64,000 nt of DNA from Hafnia alvei (GTDB lineage: Bacteria > Pseudomonadota > Gammaproteobacteria > Enterobacterales > Enterobacteriaceae): contig NZ_OZ061316.1 of assembly GCF_964063325.1 (NCBI RefSeq), positions 1 to 64,000 on the forward strand. Reading direction: 5' to 3'. Position 1 is the first letter of the stretch, and each line of letters opens with the position of its first letter. The notes under the pieces were generated by a model. It saw only the letters and a program-made list of their open reading frames with translations. It made no database searches and had not been told where the DNA came from. Shown here piece by piece: positions 52,615 through 61,600 of this stretch. The position numbers and the translations under genes were made by a program.

Positions 52615-53763
52615 ATGATACAATCAATTGAAAGCAATGAGTTTTTTCAATATATAAACACTACGTTTCTAGATGGTGATATACCAGTCATCCGCGTAGT
52701 GATCATTTTTATTGTATTGCATTACTTTGCGCATTATATAGTCTTCCCATACTTAAATAGAAAAGCGGAGCAACATCAATCATCGCACCTTAAATTTGTT
52801 ACTCATCATCATCTATTTCATTACGCGGTGCTAACTTTTCAGGGTGGGATTTTATCGGCTCAGCTATCACTGGTTCAAGTATCTGGGGGGAAAATTCTTG
52901 GTATCATTATAGCGGGTTCTCATATATGGATGCTGACATTTGCACTACTTACGTTTTACTCTTTTATAGATCTTAGCTTCGATTTATTAAATAACAACAA
53001 AAAAATTAGAGTATTACCTTATCGTGGTATTGAGCAGACTCTGAAGTTAGTTGGTGCGCTTCTTTATATTATTTTCTTGGTTTCAATTCTATTGAATAAG
53101 TCACCATTTATTCTTCTTAGTGGATTAAGTGCTGTCGCTGCAGTATTGTTATTAGTATTTAAGGATCCCCTCCTTGGTTTAGTTGCGGGTATACAACTCT
53201 CCGCCAACAATATGCTAATTACGGGGGATTGGATTGAACTTGATAGACTTGGGGCAAATGGGGTTGTCCAAGATATTGGATTGACTACGGTCAAAGTTCT
53301 TAATTTCGACAATACAATTACAACAATTCCAACTTACACATTGGTCTCGGAAGCTTTCAAAAATTGGCGTTATATGGACGAAAACAGGGCTAGGCGGATA
53401 CAGCGATACATAAATATAGACATTAAAACCATAAAATTTTTGAGTCCTGAAGAAAAAAATTCCATCATCAATAAAGCAGAGTTAACACTGCTAAATGATA
53501 TTGATTTAAATATCTATAATACCAATATTGAACTATTTCAGAAATATACAAATGAATATTTGACCCAACATAAGTCTATCCATCAGAATATGACCCTAAT
53601 GGTTCGTCAGTTACAGCCGACGATATATGGACTTCCAGTTGAACTATATGCTTTCACCGAATTGACAGAATGGGTGGCTTACGAAAAATTGCAGACAGAA
53701 ATCCTATCCCATATAATTAGTGCAATAACATTATTTAACCTAAAAGTTCATGATATTTCATAG
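52615..53763 (+). CDS. MscS-family mechanosensitive channel (YbdG/MscM-like)
   Basis: 382 residues from ATG 52615 (an alternative TTG at 52609 adds two). Five predicted membrane helices, the last being the MscS pore helix (LSGLSAVAAVLLLVFKDPLL), followed by GLVAGIQLSANNMLITGDWI and GVVQDIGLTTVKVLNFDN, TIPTYTLVSEAFKNWRYMDE and a cytoplasmic vestibule. Size and the VFKDPLLGLVAGIQLSANNM signature match YbdG, a small-conductance channel active under osmotic downshift. Intact. AT-rich like the flanking genes, and lying between the adhesin cluster and the sigma-factor operon. Confidence 0.9.
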   Translation: MIQSIESNEFFQYINTTFLDGDIPVIRVVIIFIVLHYFAHYIVFPYLNRKAEQHQSSHLKFVTHHHLFHYAVLTFQGGILSAQLSLVQVSGGKILGIIIAGSHIWMLTFALLTFYSFIDLSFDLLNNNKKIRVLPYRGIEQTLKLVGALLYIIFLVSILLNKSPFILLSGLSAVAAVLLLVFKDPLLGLVAGIQLSANNMLITGDWIELDRLGANGVVQDIGLTTVKVLNFDNTITTIPTYTLVSEAFKNWRYMDENRARRIQRYINIDIKTIKFLSPEEKNSIINKAELTLLNDIDLNIYNTNIELFQKYTNEYLTQHKSIHQNMTLMVRQLQPTIYGLPVELYAFTELTEWVAYEKLQTEILSHIISAITLFNLKVHDIS

Positions 53764-53993
53764 CTGGAAATAATGAAAAAACGGTACTCTCTATTACCTC
53801 GGTGGAAAATAGCTCGGTCATTTTTTTTGTATAATTGAGCATATAATAACTCATGTTTTTTTAGTCAGTATCCTTCTTTGCATAATAAAAAGTAGAGATT
53901 TAATTGACAATGACGAAGCCACTAAGCATGCAAATTGCTGAGTAATCTTAAACGCATGATATGTGAGTTCACCACTATCTTTTCGATAAAGAC

Positions 53994-54239
53994 ATGCTCA
54001 GCTTATGTGATTTATATGTATACATAATTATTAGAGCAGTTATTTCAATGATATATAGCATTATCTTGGGTATCGTGGTAATTCTCAAGAGAAAAATAAC
54101 ACCAACTATCAATCAATTACGAAATGGGTTTTACTCCTTGCTATCAGTTTCATCGTTAATATATAGCATCAATGCAATATTTACATACTATTTTGTCAGT
54201 ACGGATGCATGCGCTGGACAACTGACATCCTTTCACTGA
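53994..54239 (+). CDS. Possible small membrane protein
   Basis: 81 codons, hydrophobic, with two possible membrane segments (VISMIYSIILGIVVIL and LLSVSSLIYSINAIFTYYFV). No good ribosome site at either ATG 53994 or ATG 54048, and no family recognised. May be chance in AT-rich DNA. Confidence 0.3.
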   Translation: MLSLCDLYVYIIIRAVISMIYSIILGIVVILKRKITPTINQLRNGFYSLLSVSSLIYSINAIFTYYFVSTDACAGQLTSFH

Positions 54240-54293
54240 ATCGAATAGCTCATGTTCAATAGCCTCAATCTACAAATATATATATGGATGAAC

Positions 54294-54827
54294 TTAGACT
54301 CCGAGTGTTACTTTTTTGCAAAAATCAATGTAGTTCTTACAACCAAACTTAGTTATGATATTACTTCTAAATCTATACGTAGTTTTTGGATTTATCTGCA
54401 AGATAGATGATATCGAATATATACTTTTACCTTCCATTATTAAGGAAATAACTTGAGCTTCACGGTATGTCAGATAGTCAGATGGTGTCTCTAATTTATC
54501 ATTTGTGAACACATCTATATTTTTAACAGAACTGAAAAAATTAGATAGCGGTTGGCGTGAAATAATAGTATGCATAAATGGTACATTCGTAATAGCTCTT
54601 TCAGAGAAAGAAATTCTAATTAACTTATCCTTTGATCTAAAATAGGTGCTTATAGCTAATACATTCACGTTTGCGATTCTGTCATCTACAAAAACGATCA
54701 TTTCATCAAAAGACATGCATCTTAAATAAAACCCTATTTCATTTGACTTTATCCATGTTGGATTATCACAAATATGAGTGAACGCCTGAAATAATAAAAT
54801 ATCATCAGTTAGAACTAAATGTTTCAT
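54294..54827 (-). CDS. LuxR-family transcriptional regulator
   Basis: 177 residues; start ATG 54827 with AAGG 6 bases upstream. The N-terminal 115 residues form a degenerate receiver-like region (MKHLVLTDDILLFQAFTHIC, IVFVDDRIANVNVLAISTYF) without a clear phospho-acceptor arrangement. The C-terminal HTH (DYLTYREAQVISLIMEGKSI, YSISSILQINPKTTYRFRSN, ITKFGCKNYIDFCKK) is LuxR/FixJ type and resembles regulators of enteric fimbriae or capsule. Third gene of the leftward rpoH-like operon, 98 bases after the small gene. A wrecked paralogue lies at 30189-30470. Confidence 0.85.
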   Translation of the reverse strand: MKHLVLTDDILLFQAFTHICDNPTWIKSNEIGFYLRCMSFDEMIVFVDDRIANVNVLAISTYFRSKDKLIRISFSERAITNVPFMHTIISRQPLSNFFSSVKNIDVFTNDKLETPSDYLTYREAQVISLIMEGKSIYSISSILQINPKTTYRFRSNIITKFGCKNYIDFCKKVTLGV

Positions 54828-54925
54828 ATCATACCTTGGGAAACATAATTTTTATAGAAAGAAACTCATATGATTTCATGCCATAAATTATTAATTTATC
54901 TTCAATTAAGAAATAGCACTTCTAA

Positions 54926-55126
54926 CTATCTTAGTAGTATTAAATCTTGAGGAGAGTACAGAGCATCATCGTTACAGCATGAAATACACTTTGTAGCTCT
55001 TATTTTTGAAGTCGGAATATTATCATCATCAATTTTCTTTATCGTAAGCAGTTTGCATGTTCCATTTAAGATGACATTATCTCCGACATGCAACAAATTT
55101 CTATTTCTATCATAAGCATTCAACAT
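54926..55126 (-). CDS. Small conserved-looking protein in the sigma operon
   Basis: 66 residues: MLNAYDRNRNLLHVGDNVIL then NGTCKLLTIKKIDDDN, with four cysteines (TCK, KCISCC). The first half resembles short SH3-like/KOW-type beta domains (GDxVxL...LxIKKI). GGTGGGA is 6-7 bases before the ATG. It starts 22 bases after the sigma-factor stop, so it is co-transcribed. It may be a metal- or RNA-binding partner (inference); family not recognised. Confidence 0.6.
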   Translation of the reverse strand: MLNAYDRNRNLLHVGDNVILNGTCKLLTIKKIDDDNIPTSKIRATKCISCCNDDALYSPQDLILLR

Positions 55127-55147
55127 AAAATCCCACCAAATAATTTA

Positions 55148-55993
55148 TTAGTCATTCTCTATTGATACACGAAGCTTTCTTAACGCCTTATTTTCTAATT
55201 GCCTTATTCTTTCAGCTGAGACACCATATTCTTTTGCTAGCTCATGCAGCGTAAGTTTCTTGTCATTTAGCCAGCGAGAATGAATGATATGCTGACTTCG
55301 TTTGTCTAAATCATTCATTGCTGATCCTAGTTTATGTAATAAGTATTTTTTCCAATCATTAGCTTCGATATCACTAGCAAAATCTGAGTTCCTATCGTGT
55401 AAGTATGGAGACAAAATTAATACGTTGTCATCATGGCTACCTGTTTCAAATGCCATATCTGCTGCTGATAATCGCAATTCCATATCAATAACATCTTGTT
55501 CAGGTACTTCTAGTTTTTTTGAAATTATGTCTACTTCATCTTTAGTCATCCAACCTAGATGCTGTTGTGATTTCCGTAAGTTGAAAAATAATTTCCGGTG
55601 AGATCTTTTAGTTACAACTTTAATAATTCGCCAGTTCCGAAGAACATATTCATGAATAGCTGCTTTTATCCAATGAATAGCGAATGAGGCTAGACGAATA
55701 CCTAGTTTTGGATCAAAGCGATCAATCGCTTTCATTAGTCCTAAATTTCCCTCTTGAATCAAGTCTATCAGCGGAAGATGATACCCTTTATAATCCTTTG
55801 CAATATATACGACAAAGCGTAGATGTGATAACACAAGCCTTTTAATTGCGTATGAATCGCCATGTGAATAGGCCTCTTCGACTAACGCTCTCTCTTCATC
55901 GGCACTTAATCTAGGATAGTATTTTATCGTGTTCATATATAAATAAAGAGAGTCGTGGTTTTTAACAAATAACTCACCATTCAGTATACACAT
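55148..55993 (-). CDS. RpoH (sigma-32) paralogue
   Basis: 281 residues, against 284 for E. coli RpoH. Region 2: LSADEERALVEEAYSHGDSY, LSHLRFVVYIAKDYKGYHLP, DLIQEGNLGLMKAIDRFDPK, SFAIHWIKAAIHEYVLRNWR. The diagnostic RpoH box appears as RKLFFNLRKSQQHLGW (HRKLFFNLR in place of QRKLFFNLR). Region 4: LTLHELAKEYGVSAERIRQL. It would direct RNA polymerase to heat-shock-type promoters or to a variant set. First gene of a leftward operon with the 66-residue protein and a LuxR regulator, and divergent from cfa. Region 2 is conserved, so core binding is expected; specificity may have drifted. It is not the chromosomal rpoH, as no ftsX neighbour is present. Confidence 0.92.
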   Translation of the reverse strand: MCILNGELFVKNHDSLYLYMNTIKYYPRLSADEERALVEEAYSHGDSYAIKRLVLSHLRFVVYIAKDYKGYHLPLIDLIQEGNLGLMKAIDRFDPKLGIRLASFAIHWIKAAIHEYVLRNWRIIKVVTKRSHRKLFFNLRKSQQHLGWMTKDEVDIISKKLEVPEQDVIDMELRLSAADMAFETGSHDDNVLILSPYLHDRNSDFASDIEANDWKKYLLHKLGSAMNDLDKRSQHIIHSRWLNDKKLTLHELAKEYGVSAERIRQLENKALRKLRVSIEND

Positions 55994-56226
55994 TAAAAAA
56001 TCCTATATGGTTATGCTTGTACCATGCACTAAGATTATGAGTGCTAATAATTATTAACTTTTAAGGAATGAATCATATTCATGGTTTATTCATCGCGTTT
56101 TATTCATGTAAAATTCAACTCTTAATCTATATGGTGCTGGCATTATATTAATTGCTCCTATGAATACAAACTTGTAATGCTCATATTTATGATGTGCTAA
56201 CACTTGAACATAATTATAAATATATA

Positions 56227-56270
56227 TTCGGGATTCCGTTCTTTTATTTTACCGGTAATTCGAAATGCCG
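56227..56270. repeat. 44-bp bipartite inverted-repeat element, copy 2
   Basis: TTCGGGATTCCG, 20 bases, TTCGAAATGCCG. Same layout and spacing as 40049-40092; the spacers themselves are not similar. Roughly midway in the divergent interval between the rpoH-like gene and cfa. Confidence 0.7.
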
Positions 56271-56456
56271 GAAATATTGATATCTGTTTTATAGGTAGTA
56301 CGGTTTTTTTGATTCCGATCAATAACTTTAATATTTACATCAATATTATTGGCGCGCAATTAGTGTATGCGATGACAATTGTTTTTTTAATTTAAAAATT
56401 AAAACCACTCTAAAACTTCTGGTATTTGAGTGGTTAATTTACTGATGCAGGCTGAG

Positions 56457-57608
56457 ATGAACAATAAAACTATCGATAAAACAAAAATTAATGAAACATC
56501 TATGTGGTATAAGACATGCAGAGATCTGTTGTCTCAAGCTGGGATAAAGATTAATGGAGATAGGGACTATGACATCCAAGTATATAATGATGATTTTTTC
56601 AAAAGAGTAATTCAGGAAGGCTCACTAGGATTAGGTGAGAGCTATATGGATGGTTGGTGGGATAGTGATAAACTCGATGAATTCATGTGTAGAATAATAA
56701 AAAGTAAAGCTGATGAGTCAATAAAAATCAATATGAAAGATTTATTTAGAATCTTTGCTGCAAAAATTTTTAACATGCAATCTCGCAAAAGGGCCTGGAT
56801 AGTAGGGAAAGAACACTATGATTTGGGTAATGATTTATTTAACAAAATGCTAGATCCTTATATGCAATACTCGTGTGGTTATTGGAATAATGCCAATAAT
56901 CTCAAAGATGCGCAGTCGGATAAGTTAAAGTTGATTTGTGAAAAATTAAAGCTAAAGAAAGGAATGACATTACTCGACATCGGTTGTGGCTGGGGGGGGC
57001 TTGCTGCCTATGCCTCACAAAACTATGGAGTAAAAGTCTTTGGTATTACTATTTCAAAAGAGCAAAGAGACTTGGCAATTGAGCGCTGTAAATGTCTAGA
57101 CGTTTCTATTGAGCTTATAGATTATAGAGAGCTAGATATGGAGTTTGACAGAATAGTTTCTGTTGGCATGTTTGAACATGTAGGGCCAAAAAACTATGAT
57201 GAATATTTCACCATGGTAAATAAAAACCTAAAACCAAATGGAATTTTTTTATTACATACAATTGGTTCGAATGAAACTAAAATTAATGTAGATCCTTGGA
57301 TTAATAAGTATATTTTCCCTAATGGATGTTTACCTTCAGTAAAGCAAATAGCTGAAGCAAGTGAGCCATTTTTTGTTATGGAAGATCTGCACAATTTCGG
57401 CTCTGACTATGATAAAACGCTGATGGCATGGTATGAAAATTTTGAATTTATATGGCCTGATATAAAGGATGAATATAGTGATAGATTTAGACGCATGTTC
57501 ACATATTATCTTAAGTCATGTGCAGGAGCATTTAGGGCTCGAAATATTCAGCTATGGCAAGTTGTTTTTACCCGAGGTATTGATGGTGGATTACGTGTCC
57601 CAAGATAA
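56457..57608 (+). CDS. cfa: Cyclopropane-fatty-acyl-phospholipid synthase
   Basis: 383 residues from ATG 56457, against 382 in E. coli Cfa. An N-terminal DFFKRVIQEGSLGLGESYMD lipid-binding part and a SAM-dependent methyltransferase domain with LLDIGCGWGGLAAYASQNYG (motif I), FDRIVSVGMFEHVGPKNYDE, WINKYIFPNGCLPSVKQIAE and a terminal SCAGAFRARNIQLWQVVFTR. It converts unsaturated acyl chains in membrane phospholipids to cyclopropane rings, which aids survival of acid and stationary-phase stress. Upstream in-frame starts at 56430 and 56445 are less likely by length. Divergent from the sigma-32 paralogue; AT-rich copy distinct from typical chromosomal cfa. Confidence 0.94.
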   Translation: MNNKTIDKTKINETSMWYKTCRDLLSQAGIKINGDRDYDIQVYNDDFFKRVIQEGSLGLGESYMDGWWDSDKLDEFMCRIIKSKADESIKINMKDLFRIFAAKIFNMQSRKRAWIVGKEHYDLGNDLFNKMLDPYMQYSCGYWNNANNLKDAQSDKLKLICEKLKLKKGMTLLDIGCGWGGLAAYASQNYGVKVFGITISKEQRDLAIERCKCLDVSIELIDYRELDMEFDRIVSVGMFEHVGPKNYDEYFTMVNKNLKPNGIFLLHTIGSNETKINVDPWINKYIFPNGCLPSVKQIAEASEPFFVMEDLHNFGSDYDKTLMAWYENFEFIWPDIKDEYSDRFRRMFTYYLKSCAGAFRARNIQLWQVVFTRGIDGGLRVPR

Positions 57609-57939
57609 ATACTTTTTAAAATAAAGCTTAATAACATCATTACAGTGATGATTGACCGGAGTAACTGCTCACCGCCGTTTATAGCGCTGAGTGGTTATTG
57701 TCCGTGAGTGCCACTACATGACAGTACGGAATTTAGTTTCAGGTATACTTCAGATGGGGACTCTTACAAGACGTACGGCGGAATTTTTAAAATATCTAGT
57801 TATTCTGCTTGAAACGTGAATTCTTGTGCTAAGTGCTCTTGTAGTGGCACAGTAAATTTGGGAACCTGAGTAAAGGTGATATTCTTACCTCAACATAAAA
57901 CAGATGATTTAATGAACAAGAAAACTAAGCGTACTATTG
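57609..57939. other. Intergenic region after cfa
   Basis: About 330 bases with a small dyad CATCA / TGATG (near 57638-57653) that might help end cfa transcription. Nothing else recognised. Confidence 0.4.
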
Positions 57940-58285
57940 TCATTCCCGTTTTTGCAACACCGAATATGACGATAAGTTGGCTTGCTTGAATCTATCCGGC
58001 GTCTGAATGAGATTTAATTCCCACGCTTCGATGAATTCCACGCCTGATAAACCTCCAGAAAAAGAACCGCCACAGACTTCCATTGCGATGGTTATAGCGG
58101 AACATACCACCAAAATTCGATTAACTTTGGCCGGGTAAATTTTTTACGGTAAATAGCCTTTCCACGACGGTCTTGGCAATGAATCCGGATCCATACCAAT
58201 GAGCGCAATGTTTTCCATGATAGTTCTCCGAATGAAAGCCTGTCCTCAGCATAGTACTGGGAAGGAGGGAGTGACCATCTCATTA
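57940..58285 (-). mobile_element. Internally deleted IS110-family element
   Basis: About 345 bases. The left part (57940-58060) equals the distal end of the element at 36165-37390, and the right part (58070-58285) equals its transposase start and upstream end, with about 870 internal bases missing. Only a transposase N-terminal remnant is left (ENIALIG and QDRRGKAIYRKKFTRPKLIE). It cuts into or adjoins the Tn3-type tnpA fragment. Confidence 0.75.
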
Positions 58286-58287
58286 GT

Positions 58288-59142
58288 ATTAATAAACATC
58301 GCAAGCCATCTAACCGCATGCGGCTTTGCTGTTTTACTTTGCTATTTGTGAAGGCCAGAATTTCTTCCAGACAAAAGTATTTCACCTCACGACGGAGTTG
58401 TCTCCCGTCTAGCGGCTCATTTAAAACTTCAGTATGATCTTTGGGCTGAGTACACATCAAGAGAGGTCACACGCTGGGAGCATCTGGCTGAACTCTACCG
58501 CTGTCCGGAATGATCTCCCTTTAACTGGGGGCAGCAAAAAAACTGTATTCGCCACCTGTATCCCCACGCCATGCGGATAGACAGATTTTTTTACTCGCGG
58601 AGGAAATGCTCCCCTGGCTCCACAATAGTAAGGTTATTTTTCCCTCTATTGAGGTGATTGAACGAACCCTAGCTGAAGCAACAACGCTTGCCGACAGGGC
58701 TGTTTTTTCAGCGCTGACCGCGCAGGGCAGCGGCACCGGACCGTCTGCAGGTATCTGAGGTGGAACAACCTTCACGGGTGGTCTGACTGCTTCATCCTAG
58801 GGGAAAATAAACGGTAAAAATGTTCTGCAACATATCGACCGGCTAAATACGATAGAGTCGCTGGCACTACCTGACGGTATTGCGCTTTCCGTGCACCAGA
58901 ATCGGCTCCTGAAACTCGCACGCGAAGGCAGGAAAATGAGTCGTCGGGATCTGGCAAAATTCACGAATGTTCGCCGTTATGCCTCACTGGTTTGTATCAT
59001 ATTTGAAGCCAGAGCCACATTGACTGACGAAGTTATTGATCTACACGAGCATATTCTGGGCAGTCTGTTCAGCAGGGCAAAACGCACTCAGGCCGAACGA
59101 CTCCAGCAAAATGGAAAGCTGATTCAGAGCAAACTGAAATAA
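58288..59142 (+). pseudogene. Tn3-family TnpA, N-terminal fragment with frameshifts
   Basis: Pieces in successive frames match the TnpA N-terminus: NKHRKPSNRM, REVTRWEHLAELYR, NCIRHLYPHAMR, EEMLPWLHNSKVIFPSIEVI, ERTLAEATTLADRAVFSALT, NVLQHIDRLNTIESLALPDG and, open from 58891, HQNRLLKLAREGRKMSRRDL, ARATLTDEVIDLHEHILGSL, AKRTQAERLQQNGKLIQSKL. Several frameshifts and stops; the C-terminal two thirds are absent. Confidence 0.8.
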
Positions 59143-59217
59143 TACGTTACCGTCGGGCAGGCAATAGGGCTCTGTCGCATTACCGTAGGCAAGTCAGCAA
59201 AAGTTACGCTGCCTTTT

Positions 59218-59480
59218 TTATGCAGCCAACAGATCAAATTGTTCCGCGGGTGATAAACTCCCTCCAGTGGAATATTGACGATGCTTTTTGCGTATCATGT
59301 GGACTAACTCAATGCCCGCTAATATCGTCTGTGCTCGACGAAATGATTTGAATTCCAACATTGATCGGATTCGACATTTTATATTCGGTGATCCTGTTCA
59401 ACCAGATTATTCAGGTATTTGCTCTGCCTGACGGTAATCATCCCTTTCGCCGGTGTACGATATTGAGTGTGGCCAGTGCT
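59218..59480 (-). pseudogene. IS6-family transposase, C-terminal fragment
   Basis: Leftward frame ends ...ITVRQSKYLNNLVEQDHR, then RSMLEFKSFRRAQTILAGIE and LVHMIRKKHRQYSTGGSLSP plus AEQFDLLAA and stop at 59218-59220. The YLNNLVEQDHR motif contains the last catalytic glutamate of the IS6/IS26 DDE domain. The 5' two thirds are missing. Confidence 0.8.
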
Positions 59481-59675
59481 AACGTCGATTTTCTTCCTGT
59501 TGTATCAAAAATGTTGATAGTGAACTCAAACAAGGAGGTGGAATTACCTACTATTGTAATATGTTCGCATTATCTCTGGGAAATCAGAAATGAAAGTCTA
59601 TGTGAAGTGGAATACTAAATCTGGCCACCTGAATAGAGGTGATATCATCGCCTCATAGTCAAAACAGGTGACATT

Positions 59676-59987
<312 letters not shown>

Positions 59988-60031
59988 TTGAGAAACTCAG
60001 GACGCGGTTTCCTGTTGCCTTTATTTGCAAT

Positions 60032-60853
60032 GTGTTCGGGATCCATCGCAGTAGCTATCGGTACTGGCTAAGCCGACCGCAGAAACCTGATGCAAAACAC
60101 ATCGTTATACTTAGCCTGGTTCGTGAAGTTCATCATGCCAGTAATGGCTCTGCGGGGGCCCGGAGCATTGCCGATATGGTCAGCGCAAAAGGTGTTCCGT
60201 TGAGTCGCTGGCGGGCCAGTAAGATAATGAAAGAGCTGAATATTATTAGTTGCCAGCAACCGGAGCATCGCTACAAAAAAGCCACAAAAGAGCATGTGGA
60301 TATCCCTAATCATCTGGATCGCCAGTTTGCAGTAACGGAACCTAATCAGACCTGGTGCGGCGACGTGACCTACATCTGGACGGGCAAACGCTGGGCTTAT
60401 CTGGCGGTTGTTCTGGATTTATTTTCTCGCAAGCCAATAGGCTGGGCGATGTCGTTTTCTCCGGACTCAGTTCTGACAGGAAAAGCATTAACGATGGCCT
60501 GGGAAACCAGGGGAAAACCGGCTGACGTTATGTATCATTCTGACCAGGGAAGTCACTATACCAGCAGGGAATTCAGACGGTTATTGTGGCGTTATCGTAT
60601 AAAGCAAAGCATGAGTCGACGAGGGAACTGCTGGGACAACAGCCCAATGGAACGATTTTTCCGCAGCCTGAAATCAGAATGGGTCCCGAACTGTGGATAC
60701 GTTAATTTTAGCGAAGCAAATAGATCAATAACGAATTACATCATTGGTTATTACAGCCAGCTCAGACCCCACCAATATAACGGTGGCTTAACACCCAATG
60801 AATCAGAGCGATTGTTCTGGAAAAACTCTAAAACTGTGGCCAGTTTTTGTTGA
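60032..60853 (+). CDS. IS3-family OrfB (DDE transposase)
   Basis: 273 residues with an HTH_21 region (SIADMVSAKGVPLSRWRASK) and DDE catalytic core: NQTWCGDVTYIWTGKRWAYL (D), MYHSDQGSHYTSREFRRLLW (D), MSRRGNCWDNSPMERFFRSL (E). All catalytic residues are present; the element may be active. In reality translated mainly as OrfAB fusion. Confidence 0.94.
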   Translation: MFGIHRSSYRYWLSRPQKPDAKHIVILSLVREVHHASNGSAGARSIADMVSAKGVPLSRWRASKIMKELNIISCQQPEHRYKKATKEHVDIPNHLDRQFAVTEPNQTWCGDVTYIWTGKRWAYLAVVLDLFSRKPIGWAMSFSPDSVLTGKALTMAWETRGKPADVMYHSDQGSHYTSREFRRLLWRYRIKQSMSRRGNCWDNSPMERFFRSLKSEWVPNCGYVNFSEANRSITNYIIGYYSQLRPHQYNGGLTPNESERLFWKNSKTVASFC

Positions 60854-60861
60854 CCACTTCA

Positions 60862-61549
60862 CCCCATTGTCAGTCTGCTCAGGTTTACCGTCATGGGTAG
60901 AATCCTACTAAAGGCCGTGACCGGTTTCGCTGTCGTGAGTGCCACCGTGTGTTTCTGCTCATCTATACTTATGAAGCCCGCAAGCTCGGCGTCATAGGAC
61001 AAATTACCTAAATGGTATTCAACGGTGTCGGTGTCCGGGATACTGCAAGGACGCTCAAAATCGGCATTAATACCGTCATTCATACTTTAAAAAGCTCGTG
61101 CTGAAGCGAATAACATCCTCTCCGGTCGCTCATGCAGATGTGGCGCTTATCTGCAAACTCGATGAGCAATGGAGCTTTGTCGGCAGTAAAGCCCGGCAGC
61201 ACTGGCTTTGGTACGCATACAACACCAAAACAGGAGGCATTCTGGCTTATACATTCGGACCACGGACAGATGATACCTGTCGTGAACTGCTGACCCTGCT
61301 CACTCCGTTTAATATCGGCATGATAACAAGCGATGACTGGGGAGGTTATGCCAGAGAAGTGCCGAAAGAGAAGCATCTGGCTGGCAAAATATTCACTCAG
61401 CGTATTGAGCGTAACAATCTGACGCTAAGAACCCGCATCAAGCGTTTGGCCCGAAAAACAATCTGCTTCTCACGCTCAATTGAACTACATGAAAAGGTCA
61501 CCGGGGCCTTCATTGAAAAACACATATTCTACTAATTGAAATCATTACC
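60862..61549 (+). mobile_element. IS1-family element, 5' truncated
   Basis: Same sequence as the IS1 at 40285-41050 but lacking its first 80 or so bases, where the IS3 right end is joined. The InsA frame has the same premature TAG (after YRHG) and TAA as the other copy. The right terminal sequence GGTAATGATTTC (read inward) ends at 61549. Confidence 0.88.
61098..61535 (+). CDS. insB: IS1 InsB
   Basis: 145 residues, differing from the copy at 40299-40736 at only a few positions (for example RITSS for RIASS and NTKTGG for NTRTSG). DDE domain residues present. Without a functional InsA it should not be expressed as active fusion. Confidence 0.88.
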   Translation: MLKRITSSPVAHADVALICKLDEQWSFVGSKARQHWLWYAYNTKTGGILAYTFGPRTDDTCRELLTLLTPFNIGMITSDDWGGYAREVPKEKHLAGKIFTQRIERNNLTLRTRIKRLARKTICFSRSIELHEKVTGAFIEKHIFY

Positions 61550-61600
61550 CTTTTGCTGACTTACCTACGGTAATGCGACAGAGTCGATGAACACATATCT

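Noticed and set aside
56204..56395. 63-codon hydrophobic frame between rpoH-like and cfa
   Set aside because: It is made up partly of the bipartite repeat element and AT-rich DNA; no ribosome site.
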